In this document: piece by piece, positions 26,427 through 38,300 of the stretch
Layout of the letters: each line of letters opens with the position of its first letter
Position numbering within the stretch: position 1 is the stretch's first letter
Source of the DNA: an uncultured Anaerotignum sp.
GTDB lineage: Bacteria; Bacillota; Clostridia; Lachnospirales; Anaerotignaceae
Direction of reading: 5' to 3'
DNA length: 64,000 nt
Assembly (NCBI GenBank): GCA_910578425.1
Contig: CAJTQX010000005.1
Location: 1 to 64,000 of the forward strand
Translations under genes and position numbers: made by a program
The notes under the pieces: generated by a model
Seen by the model: only the letters and a program-made list of their open reading frames with translations
Told to the model about the DNA's origin: nothing
The model's database searches: none

Positions 26427-26711
26427 ATGGATCGTGAAGAAATGCTGAAAACATTAAGCGAACTGGATTTTATTGCGGTGGATCTGGGGCTTTTCCTGAA
26501 TACCCACCCTGATAACAGCGAAGCTATCATTGCTTATAATCAGGTTATCGCGGCGGCAGATGCTGTCCGTATGCGTTATGAGGAGGCGTATGGTCCGCTC
26601 TGCTCGTTCCGCAGCTACGCGGCAAATACGCAGGATTGGCAGTGGAAGGATAACCCCTGGCCCTGGCAGCAGGCGGCGAATTTCTCTCTTGCAGGAAAGG
26701 AGTGCAGATAA
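26427..26711 (+). CDS. cotJB: Spore coat protein CotJB
   Basis: 94 residues; ATG at 26427 directly after GAAGGAGGC. It shows the CotJB pattern: EEMLKTLSELDFIAVDLGLFLNTHP style helix and W-KDNPWPWQ near residue 75. It is a small inner-coat protein. It sits 2 bases after cotJA and directly abuts the broken cotJC. Confidence 0.92.
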   Translation: MDREEMLKTLSELDFIAVDLGLFLNTHPDNSEAIIAYNQVIAAADAVRMRYEEAYGPLCSFRSYAANTQDWQWKDNPWPWQQAANFSLAGKECR

Positions 26712-26825
26712 ATGTGGATTTATGAAAAAAAGCTGGAATTCCCTGTTAAGATCACACAGCCTGATGCAAGGCTTGCGAAGATTATGATAGAACAGTATGG
26801 GGGAGCCGGTGGCGGGAGGAGATAG
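26712..26825 (+). pseudogene. cotJC: Truncated cotJC (manganese catalase-like coat protein remnant)
   Basis: A start codon at 26712 with AAAGGAG upstream opens MWIYEKKLEFPVKIT, the highly conserved CotJC N-terminus, but the frame stops after 37 residues. Full CotJC is about 190-200 residues. Just before the stop the frame leaves the family: in another frame the DNA encodes E-I-A-A-G-T, matching the G-E-L-A-A segment that follows GGADGE in intact CotJC. Similarity then ends at a terminator. So the gene looks frameshifted and cut off, with the catalase-like di-manganese domain missing. A natural short peptide is the alternative. Confidence 0.8.
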
Positions 26826-26840
26826 CTGCCGGAACCCTTC

Positions 26841-26865
26841 AAAAGGCCTGCGGAGGTCTTTTTTT
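26841..26865 (+). terminator. Terminator after cotJ remnant
   Basis: AAAAGGCCT (26841-26849) pairs with AGGTCTTTT (26854-26862), loop GCGG, continuing into T. Confidence 0.75.
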
Positions 26866-26918
26866 GCTGTTTTTTTCATACATTTGGAGTAAACAACATT
26901 TTGGAAGGGGATCGTTTC

Positions 26919-27554
26919 ATGAAAAAAGGCATAGCCATGCTTTTGGCGTGTGCGCTGGCATTTGGGCTTTCTGCCTGCGGGAAAGGGGAGCAGATGAGCG
27001 AAATGGAGGCGATTCAAAAGCAGCTTGCGGAAATGGAGGGCTATTCCTGTACCGCCGAGCTGACCCGCACCTCCAACAAGGGACAGAATACATATGGCAC
27101 AAAGCAGTATTATAAATCCACAGGGGAGTATCGTATGGAGCTGACCTCACCGGAAAGCGCGGCAGGGAATTATACTGTTTTTGACGGGCAGCAGGTCTGT
27201 CAGTATAATTCGCGTCTGGGCAGGAGCCTTGTGAAGGACGTGCCGGAATCGCAGCACAGGAACGAGCTGTTTCTGGGGCAGTTCGTGAAAAATTACATGC
27301 AGTCCGAGGGCGTTACGGTGGAAGCCGCCGCACTGGACGAGGCGAAATGTGCTGTGCTGGAGGCAGTCATACCGGGCAGCGATACATCGGTTTCCACAGA
27401 AAAGCTGTGGGTAGACAGGGAAACCCTTCTGCCTGTGCGCTTTGTAATTTATGATGCGGAGGGGGAGGAACGCTACCGCATGGACTACAGTGATTTTGTG
27501 TTCAACCCTGTGTTTGAGGAAGGGCTTTTCGTGATAGAGGAAAGCGAAGGCTGA
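26919..27554 (+). CDS. GerS-like germination lipoprotein
   Basis: 211 residues; ATG at 26919 after GGAAGGGG gives a lipoprotein signal (FGLSAC, lipidated Cys20). The mature protein resembles the LolA-like fold of clostridial GerS proteins: helix MSEMEAIQKQLAEMEGYSC, strands with RTSNKGQNTYGTKQYY and RMELTSPES, and C-terminal LPVRFVIYDAEGEERYRM. In Clostridioides difficile GerS is needed for cortex modification that makes cortex degradable during germination. The position just after sleB/cotJ and before mazF supports a spore role. Assignment is by pattern, so a general lipoprotein-sorting-like protein cannot be excluded. Confidence 0.78.
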   Translation: MKKGIAMLLACALAFGLSACGKGEQMSEMEAIQKQLAEMEGYSCTAELTRTSNKGQNTYGTKQYYKSTGEYRMELTSPESAAGNYTVFDGQQVCQYNSRLGRSLVKDVPESQHRNELFLGQFVKNYMQSEGVTVEAAALDEAKCAVLEAVIPGSDTSVSTEKLWVDRETLLPVRFVIYDAEGEERYRMDYSDFVFNPVFEEGLFVIEESEG

Positions 27555-27731
27555 TTCCGGCAGGGAATTTGCAGCTTCGCGGAATAAAGACGCTTTTTTG
27601 CGGCAATAATGAAAGCGTCAGCAAAGGGTGAAACACAGGAGAAGGCTCGGGGAAGGGCAGGTTCCTTCCTGCGGCCGTCATACATATTTTTCTTCCGCTG
27701 CTGACTAGACCAAAGGCGGAGCGTGAGAAAG

Positions 27732-28076
27732 ATGATTGTCAGACGTGGAGATATTTATTTTGCGGATTTAAGCCCTGTGGTGGGCAGCGAGCAGGGGGGG
27801 ATTCGTCCCGTGCTGATCATACAGAATGATGTGGGGAATAAATACAGCCCGACAGTGATCTGCGCGGCCATTACATCGCAGATGAATAAAGCGAAGCTGC
27901 CTACGCACATCGCGCTGTCCTCCGCTGTTTATGCCCTGCCGAAGGATTCCGTCATACTGCTGGAGCAGATCCGCACCATTGACAAGCAGCGGCTGAAAGA
28001 AAAGCTCTGCCGGCTGGACGATGGCATGATGGAGCGCGTCAGCCAGAGCCTGATGGTCAGCCTTGGGCTGAGATGA
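27732..28076 (+). CDS. MazF/EndoA family endoribonuclease toxin
   Basis: 114 residues; the ATG at 27732 is preferred to a GTG nine bases upstream since it yields MIVRRGDIYFADLSPVVG, the standard start. GSEQGGIRPVLIIQND (RNA-binding/catalytic Arg) and the TSQMNKAKLPTHI loop are typical of EndoA, a ribonuclease cleaving U-ACAU-type sites in Bacillus. The usual antitoxin gene (ribbon-helix-helix EndoAI) is not present in the 177 bases upstream, which hold only a 31-codon frame without resemblance. It is the last gene before a bidirectional terminator. Confidence 0.94.
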   Translation: MIVRRGDIYFADLSPVVGSEQGGIRPVLIIQNDVGNKYSPTVICAAITSQMNKAKLPTHIALSSAVYALPKDSVILLEQIRTIDKQRLKEKLCRLDDGMMERVSQSLMVSLGLR

Positions 28077-28110
28077 ACGGAAAAAACGGGGGCAGAATAT
28101 TTTATACAAT

Positions 28111-28145
28111 AAAGCGTCTGAAAAACACAGTTTTTCAGACGCTTT
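28111..28145. terminator. Bidirectional terminator mazF / exonuclease III
   Basis: Perfect 15-bp stem AAAGCGTCTGAAAAA (28111-28125) with TTTTTCAGACGCTTT (28131-28145), loop CACAG; serves both converging genes. Confidence 0.92.
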
Positions 28146-28175
28146 GCATTTTAAGCCAGGGGAACTTTTTACAAT

Positions 28176-28928
28176 CTATTGAATCACCAGTTCCACAGGA
28201 CAGTGGTCGGACCCCATAACATCGCTGTGAATTTTTGCGTCCATGAGCCGCTCCTTCAGCCGTTCGGATACTACATAATAATCAATGCGCCACCCGGCGT
28301 TATTTTTTCGTGCGTTAAAACGATAACTCCACCAGGAATACGCCCCTGTTGTATCCGGGTAGAAATGGCGGAATGTGTCAATGAACCCTGCCGCCAGAAG
28401 TTCCGTAAATTTTCCGCGTTCCTCATCGGTAAATCCTGCGCTGCGGCGGTTCGAGGAAGGATTTTTCAAATCAATCTCCTGATGTGCTACGTTCAAATCT
28501 CCGCAGACGATTACCGGTTTTTCCGCGTCCAGCCCGCAGAGGTATGCCCGAAATGCGTCCTCCCATTCCATGCGGTAATCCAGCCTTGCGTTCTCCTGCT
28601 GGGAATTGGGCGTGTATACCGTTACATGGTAAAATTCCGGAAATTCCAGCGTAATTACGCGCCCCTCATGGTCGTGCTCCTCCACACCGATGCCGTAGGC
28701 CACGCGCAGCGGTTCCTCCTTCGTAAATACCGCCACGCCGGAATACCCTTTCTTTTCCGCATAATTCCAGTATTGATGCCAGCCCTCTGTTTCCAGAGCA
28801 ATCTGCCCTTCCTGCAATTTCGTTTCCTGTATAGAAAAAATATCTGCGTCGGCCGCCTTGAAATACTCTAAAAAACCCTTGCCCACGGCTGCCCGCAGAC
28901 CGTTTACATTCCATGAAATGCATTTCAT
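28176..28928 (-). CDS. xth: Exodeoxyribonuclease III / AP endonuclease
   Basis: 250 residues; start chosen at 28928 because GGAGCGATAGG precedes it and the protein opens MKCISWNVNGLRA, the universal ExoA/Xth start. Catalytic motifs: IQETKLQ (metal-binding Glu), GVAVFTK, YTPNSQ, CGDLNVAHQEIDL (Asp, Asn), YSWWSYR and the terminal GSDHCPVEL (Asp-His). It cleaves abasic sites and trims 3' blocks in base-excision repair. It is a single gene transcribed toward the terminator shared with mazF. Confidence 0.96.
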   Translation of the reverse strand: MKCISWNVNGLRAAVGKGFLEYFKAADADIFSIQETKLQEGQIALETEGWHQYWNYAEKKGYSGVAVFTKEEPLRVAYGIGVEEHDHEGRVITLEFPEFYHVTVYTPNSQQENARLDYRMEWEDAFRAYLCGLDAEKPVIVCGDLNVAHQEIDLKNPSSNRRSAGFTDEERGKFTELLAAGFIDTFRHFYPDTTGAYSWWSYRFNARKNNAGWRIDYYVVSERLKERLMDAKIHSDVMGSDHCPVELVIQ

Positions 28929-29041
28929 TCCTATCGCTCCTTTCAAAACAATTCCCGAATAGTTTACCACAGCCCGTCTGGTTTGTCTTGCCCGGAACCA
29001 AAAAATATTCTAAAATAATGGAAAAAGAAGGGGGAAAGAGA

Positions 29042-29602
29042 ATGAATGCTTCATATCAGACAGATGTATTGAAAGAATTTTGCACACTCATGCTTTGCGG
29101 GCATCAGGAGAACGCTTTTCAACGCTGCAAAGCCTGTCTGGAAAACGCGGCTGATGAATATGGCGGTATTCCAGATGTTTTATATGTGCTGTCCGGACAT
29201 GCTGTTGATCCCGAGGACCCTTTTGGAAATATTGCTTATCGGGAGGACCAGCCGGTAAGGCCGCAGTATTATTTGATTTCTACAGACGCGGGGGCACCCT
29301 GTCTGGAAGACTTCTTCTGGTTTATAGATAATATAAAGGAGGCGTGCGGGCTTGCTTTTCCTGTCGATGAAGAAAGGTTTTCAGATGATGACTGCATTGT
29401 GGAATGGCTGGCGGAGCTTGCGGGGCAGTTAGAGGGCTCTTATGATATTGTGGACTTTGACGGAGCCAGCGAGGATTATCATTTTACCATTATGAAAAAA
29501 GAGGACAGCAGGAAAGCAATGGATTTATTTGGACAGCTGACGGCTGATACAGAGGGATATTCCTGTACGGCTTTTGTGATAACAAAGGATTTTGAGGGAT
29601 AA
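29042..29602 (+). CDS. Conserved-looking protein of unknown function (186 aa)
   Basis: 186 residues starting after GGGGGAAAGAG at 29042. It is acidic and soluble, with no signal or membrane segment. Features are a Cys-rich helix near the start (FCTLMLCGHQ, FQRCKACLENA), a middle part PVRPQYYLISTDAG, and a C-terminal half with ECxVEWLAEL-like helix and YSCTAFVITKDFEG end. It vaguely resembles DUF6630-type immunity/regulatory proteins but I cannot assign it with confidence. It is followed 56 bases later by the amidase gene in the same direction. Confidence 0.6.
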   Translation: MNASYQTDVLKEFCTLMLCGHQENAFQRCKACLENAADEYGGIPDVLYVLSGHAVDPEDPFGNIAYREDQPVRPQYYLISTDAGAPCLEDFFWFIDNIKEACGLAFPVDEERFSDDDCIVEWLAELAGQLEGSYDIVDFDGASEDYHFTIMKKEDSRKAMDLFGQLTADTEGYSCTAFVITKDFEG

Positions 29603-29658
29603 AGAACAAATCAATATATCCATGATGGTTCTGACTTTATGCCAAAGGAGGGCAAACA

Positions 29659-30447
29659 ATGAAAATCGGACTGGGACAAATAGATATGGGTTTTGAGGAA
29701 CGGGAGCGGGCGATGGAGCTTTGCCGCGCGATGCTTGCGGAGGCAGGGGAGCAGGGCGTAGATCTTACGGTGTTCCCGGAAACAGCTCTGACAGGCTTTA
29801 CACTGCGTCCGGAAACCTACGGCGAACAGCGGCAGGAGAGTGCAGCCATTGCTTTCTTCCGCGAAGAGGCGCGGAAAAACAATACAGCGGTTTGTTTTGG
29901 CATGGCTGTCCATGAAAACGGCGTATCCACCAATCACTGTATTGTGCTTTCAAAAACAGGGGAGCTGCTGGCAGACTATGCGAAGATTCACCCCTTTTCT
30001 TATGGTGCCGAAGCAAAGCATTATAAGGGCGGCAGTGAAATCTGTGTCTGTGAATTGGAAGGCGTGCCGTATGCGCCGTTTATCTGCTATGATTTGAGGT
30101 TTCCTGAAATTTTTCAGATTGCCTCGCGGAAAAGCTGGTTGATTTCGGTCATTGCGAACTGGCCCATTTCCCGTATTCCGCATTGGAAGGTACTGCTCCA
30201 GGCGCGCGCTATCGAAAACCAGTGCTTTATGATTGGCGTGAATCGCTGCGGCTCCGGCGGCGGTTTGGAATACACAGGGGATAGTATGCTGTTTTCGCCT
30301 AATGGAGAGCTGATTGCGCACGCCGCACCGGGGAGCGGCTTAACCGTTGCCGAAATCAATCCGGAGGACGCACCTGCGCTGCGGAAGAAATTCCCGCTCA
30401 AGGCGGACCGAAAGCCGGAGCTGTACCACGCGCTTGAAAGGCGGTAA
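29659..30447 (+). CDS. Nitrilase-superfamily amidase (omega-amidase/YafV-like)
   Basis: 262 residues, start after AAAGGAGGG. The catalytic triad is complete: Glu41 (FPETALTGF), Lys109 (YAKIHPFSYG) and Cys143 (ICYDLRFPE). The sequence around Cys and the KIHPF loop are typical of omega-amidase-type members that hydrolyse alpha-keto acid amides such as 2-oxoglutaramate or 2-oxosuccinamate, acting in metabolite repair. Substrate is inferred from subfamily pattern only. It ends near a mobile repeat element. Confidence 0.88.
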   Translation: MKIGLGQIDMGFEERERAMELCRAMLAEAGEQGVDLTVFPETALTGFTLRPETYGEQRQESAAIAFFREEARKNNTAVCFGMAVHENGVSTNHCIVLSKTGELLADYAKIHPFSYGAEAKHYKGGSEICVCELEGVPYAPFICYDLRFPEIFQIASRKSWLISVIANWPISRIPHWKVLLQARAIENQCFMIGVNRCGSGGGLEYTGDSMLFSPNGELIAHAAPGSGLTVAEINPEDAPALRKKFPLKADRKPELYHALERR

Positions 30448-30483
30448 GACATCCAGGTACGCCGAGATATTGGAAAGGCTCTG

Positions 30484-30671
30484 GGCAGTGTCGTTACAAG
30501 TGTCTGCACACGCCTTTTCGGCAAATTTTGTCTGCTTTTTCGTTAAAAATTCTTGCCGTACCGCCTGCCTGGCGGCTCCGCCGCGCCACATTGTACGCCT
30601 GCGAATTTTTGCCTGAAATCCGACAAAATTATGCTCGAAAATACGTATACATGACTCATGACGACACTGCC
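30484..30671. mobile_element. MITE-like element with terminal inverted repeats
   Basis: GGCAGTGTCGT at 30484 is mirrored by ACGACACTGCC ending 30671, giving an 11-bp perfect and ~15/18 overall terminal inverted repeat around a ~188-bp non-coding body. The left ~64 bases are repeated with high identity on the opposite strand at 47411-47474. No target-site duplication is clear and no transposase is encoded. Confidence 0.65.
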
Positions 30672-30715
30672 TAAGATTCAGTATACGAAGCTGAGAGCAG
30701 ATTTGCATAAAATAA

Positions 30716-30738
30716 GGCTGCCAATATCATTGGCAGCC
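30716..30738. terminator. Hairpin terminator of TM2 gene
   Basis: Perfect 10-bp stem GGCTGCCAAT/ATTGGCAGCC with a 3-base loop; on the minus strand followed by TTATTTTAT. Confidence 0.65.
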
Positions 30739-30874
30739 CATTTTATGGTTATAGCAAAGGCCGAATGTCCTATGCGTTTGTCAAAAAACGCACGCCCAGC
30801 AACCCGCAGGTTATATTTTGCGTTGGTTTTTCTGCGGCTTATTGGCACCCGGAGCAACGTAAGGCAACAAGTCT

Positions 30875-31207
30875 TTATACATAATATGGGTTTGGCTTTG
30901 CCAGGATGACAAAGATATCCACTACCCAGCCTATAAAAAATAAACCAGCTGTGAACAGGTAGAGGATGCCCATCCCCGTTTTTCCTTCATAAAATTTATG
31001 CGCACCCAAAAATCCCAAGAATAAACACAGGAAAAATGCGACCCATTTGTCTTTTGGGCGTGGCCCATACCCAGCGGCCTGGTTAACGTTCGTGTTGGCG
31101 TTTGCATTGTTTATTACAATCTGCGGCTGTTGGGACTGAGCCGTGCCGCATTTTGGGCATATATTTTCATTGATACCCATTTCAGACCCACATTTTTTAC
31201 AAAACAT
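30875..31207 (-). CDS. Zinc-ribbon TM2-domain membrane protein
   Basis: 110 residues; AAGGAGG precedes the start. An N-terminal zinc ribbon (MFCKKCGSEM, then CPKCGTA: two Cys pairs at 3/6 and 17/20) is followed by an Asn/Gln-rich linker and a TM2 domain with two helices, carrying the hallmark FLGFLGAHKFYEGKTG turn and IGWVVDI. TM2 proteins are widespread small membrane proteins of unknown function. It is divergent from the ribbon-helix-helix gene. Confidence 0.9.
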   Translation of the reverse strand: MFCKKCGSEMGINENICPKCGTAQSQQPQIVINNANANTNVNQAAGYGPRPKDKWVAFFLCLFLGFLGAHKFYEGKTGMGILYLFTAGLFFIGWVVDIFVILAKPNPYYV

Positions 31208-31420
31208 ATCGTTTCCTCCTTATGATATAATCCTCCCGGCGTTCCGCCTGTCCCTAAAAACCTTCCGGTCTTCGTTTCCTTCCATATAACCACTCTTTTT
31301 TTCATATTACCACATGATATTGCAAATTGCAAGATATATTACAATTAAATTTACAATATAATTATCGGCGTATTTTTTAGAAAAAAAATTTCTTATAATA
31401 AATCATACGAGGTGACAATT

Positions 31421-31588
31421 ATGTTCAAAGTCAAAAAGCAGGAACATATCAACAAAACCTTTCGGATGCCTGTGGAACTGGTTTCTTCCTTGGAGGAACT
31501 TGCCGCAAAAAAGGAGGTTTCTCTCAACCAACTTGTTATACAGTGCTGTGTATATGCACTGGATCATTTGGCAGACGATGATTCATGA
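31421..31588 (+). CDS. Small ribbon-helix-helix (Arc-like) protein, 55 aa
   Basis: 55 residues, start preceded by CGAGGTGAC. The sequence has the ribbon-helix-helix layout: short strand NKTFRMPVEL, helix VSSLEELAAKKEV, turn SLNQL, helix VIQCCVYALDHL, as in Arc/CopG and HicB-C-terminal type dimeric DNA-binding proteins. It may autoregulate and/or control the divergent TM2 gene, or act as a solitary antitoxin-type protein. No toxin gene adjoins it; rpoC lies convergent behind a shared terminator. Confidence 0.75.
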   Translation: MFKVKKQEHINKTFRMPVELVSSLEELAAKKEVSLNQLVIQCCVYALDHLADDDS

Positions 31589-31623
31589 CCTTTCCTGCCC
31601 TATGCTGTTAAAACTGCTTACAA

Positions 31624-31663
31624 AAAAACGGTGAAAACTCTTTTTTGAGTTTTCACCGTTTTT
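31624..31663. terminator. Terminator of rpoBC (bidirectional)
   Basis: A long stem (ACGGTGAAAACTC with GAGTTTTCACCGT) flanked by A- and T-runs, right after the rpoC stop on the minus strand; also serves the plus-strand small gene. Confidence 0.92.
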
Positions 31664-31666
31664 CTG

Positions 31667-35302
<3,636 letters not shown>

Positions 35303-35319
35303 GGGTTTGTTCTCCTTTC

Positions 35320-38300
35320 TTAGTCCTCATCCTCGTAAGCGTCTTCGTCTTCCAGGTCAAATTCCCCTTCGTCCAGATCGTAATCATCGGAAAGCAGGTC
35401 GCTGTTGTCCGCCTCTACGCCCTCTTCATCGTCAAACAGGAAGTCTACCAGCTCTTCTTCTGCCGTCATCGGGCGGGAAGGCTGATGGAATTCATCGTCC
35501 TCCGGCTCGTAGCCCGCGATGTTTACGTTCAAATCGTCAACATCCTCAATAAATTCCTTGATCTCCACCTCTGTCTGGTCTTCCCGCAGCACGCGGATAT
35601 CCAGCGCGAGGGACTGCAATTCCTTCAGCAGTACCTTGAAGGATTCCGGCACGCCGGGCTCAGGAATATTTTCACCTTTTACAACAGCTTCGTAAGTCTT
35701 GACACGGCCGACAATATCGTCGGATTTCACCGTCAGGATTTCCTGCAAAGTATATGCCGCGCCGTAGGCCTCCAAAGCCCAGACCTCCATCTCGCCGAAA
35801 CGCTGTCCGCCGAACTGGGCCTTGCCGCCCAGAGGCTGCTGTGTAACCAGCGCATACGGGCCGGTGGAACGCGCGTGAATCTTGTCATCTACCAGATGGT
35901 GCAGCTTGAGGTAGTGCATGAAGCCGATGGTAACGCGGTTGTCGAAAAATTCGCCAGTGCGTCCGTCGCGCAGCTGCACCTTGCCGTCGCGGCTGATGGC
36001 AACGCCCTTCCATTCTTCGCGGTGGTCGCGGTTCTCATAAAGCTCGTCATAAATGTCGCCCTGTAAGAGGGGTTTCCATTTTTCAGAAAATTCTTCCCAG
36101 CTTGTGTTGACATAATCATTCGCCATTTCCAGCGTATCCATAATATCTACTTCATTCGCGCCGTCAAATACAGGCGTGCTGATTTTCCAGCCCAGAGCCT
36201 TCGCTGCCAGCGAAAGGTGGGTTTCCAGAACCTGCCCGATATTCATACGGGAAGGGATGCCCAGAGGATTCAGCACGATATCCAGCGGGCGGCCGTTCGG
36301 CAGGAATGGCATATCCTCCACAGGCAGCACGCGGGACACAACACCCTTGTTGCCGTGGCGGCCGGCCATCTTGTCGCCTACGGAGATTTTACGCTTCTGC
36401 GCGATATATACACGCACCAGCTGGTTTACGCCGGGGCCAACGTCATCGCCGTTTTCCCTTGTGAAAATCTTTACGTCTACAATAATGCCGGATTCGCCAT
36501 GCGGCACGCGCAGGGACGTATCGCGGACTTCTCTCGCCTTTTCGCCGAATATGGCGCGCAGCAGGCGTTCCTCTGCGGTCAGCTCTGTTTCGCCCTTGGG
36601 CGTAACCTTGCCTACCAGAATGTCATTCGGGCGTACCTCCGCGCCGATGCGCACGATGCCCCTGTCGTCCAAATCCTTCAAAGCGTCCTCGCCCACGTTG
36701 GGGATATCCCTTGTGATTTCTTCAGGCCCCAGCTTGGTGTCGCGCGCGTCCGCTTCAAATTCGCTGATATGCACAGAAGTATAAACATCCTCCTGTACCA
36801 GTTTTTCACTCAAAAGGACAGCGTCCTCGTAGTTGTAGCCTTCCCACGTCATGAAGCCGATGAGAGGGTTTTTGCCGAGCGCGAGCTCACCCTTGCAGGT
36901 AGACGCGCCGTCCGCAATGATGTCGCCCTTTTCCACCCTGTCGCCTACGTTTACGATAGGCTTCTGGTTCAGGCAGGTGCTCTGGTTGCTGCGCTGGTAT
37001 TTGATAAGCTTGTAGCGGTCGCGTCCGGAATCATCGTTGCGCACGACAATCTCGTTCGCGTATACGCGTTCCACAACGCCGGGATTTTTCGCAATGACGC
37101 AGATACCGGAGTCCTTCGCCGTCTTGTATTCCATACCCGTACCAACGATAGGGGAGTCCGTTACCATCAGCGGCACAGCCTGCCTCTGCATGTTGGAACC
37201 CATCAGCGCGCGGTTCGCGTCGTCGTTTTCAAGGAAAGGAATGAGGGCGGTCGCAACGGAAACCATCTGTTTGGGGGATACGTCCATCAGCTGAACCTGT
37301 GTCCGGTCTACTTCGATGATATCCTCGCGGTGCCTGCCTGTTACCTTTTTGTGGAGGAAATGCCCTTCCGCGTCCAGCGGTTCATTCGCCTGCGCAACGT
37401 TGTAGTTTTCCTCTTCGTCCGCCGTCACATAGATATATTCATCCGTTACCCTGGGCTCATCGCCCGTCTGATCTACCTTGCGGTAGGGGGATTCGATGAA
37501 GCCGTAGTCATTGATTCTTGCAAATGTTGCCAGTGTGTTGATCAGGCCGATGTTCGGGCCTTCCGGTGTTTCAATAGGACACATTCTGCCGTAGTGCGAA
37601 TGGTGTACGTCGCGTACTTCAAAGCCCGCGCGTTCTCTGGAAAGACCGCCGGGACCAAGCGCGGAAAGTCTGCGCTTATGCGTCAGCTCGGAAAGCGGGT
37701 TGTTCTGGTCCATGAACTGCGAAAGCTGGGAGCTGCCGAAGAACTCCTTGATCGCCGCCGTCACGGGACGCACGTTAATGAGTGCCTGTGGTGTAACAAC
37801 TGCCAGATCCTGTGTTGTCATTCTTTCGCGCACCACGCGCTCCATTCTGGAAAGCCCGATGCGGAACTGGTTCTGCAAAAGCTCGCCTACGGAACGGATG
37901 CGGCGGTTGCCCAGATGGTCGATATCGTCTACGTTGCCGTAGCCATAATCCAGATGCATCACATAGCTGATAGATGCGAAAATATCGTCCAGTGTGATGT
38001 GTTTCGGTACCAATTCGTGTATATTTTCGCGGATAGCGGCTTTGATTTCCTCCGCTGTCTGGTATTCCTCCAGAATTTTCACCAGCAGAGGATAATAAAC
38101 ATGCTCCTTCACGCCCAGCTCCTGTGCCGTCAGGCCGTATTCCTCAATATAGGAATCAATGCAGACCGCGCGGTTGGAAAGGATTTTTGCTGTCCGCTCT
38201 TTTTCTTCCAGTTCGATAAATACTGCGTCTACGCCGGAATCCTGCACCTTGTCGCAAAGCTCCATTGTCATGATTTCGCCCGCTACTGCAACGACTTCAC

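Larger units (their letters stand above)
30448..30874. other. Intergenic region with miniature mobile-like element
   Basis: 427 bases between convergent genes. It contains the inverted-repeat element 30484-30671 and the hairpin 30716-30738. No believable gene: an 83-codon open frame in it has no ribosome site. Confidence 0.7.

Noticed and set aside
27609..27704. 31-codon frame before mazF considered as antitoxin
   Set aside because: The product lacks any ribbon-helix-helix pattern and has no ribosome site.
30658..30909. 83-codon plus-strand frame after the MITE-like element
   Set aside because: No ribosome site, crosses the element end and a terminator hairpin, and overlaps the TM2 gene.
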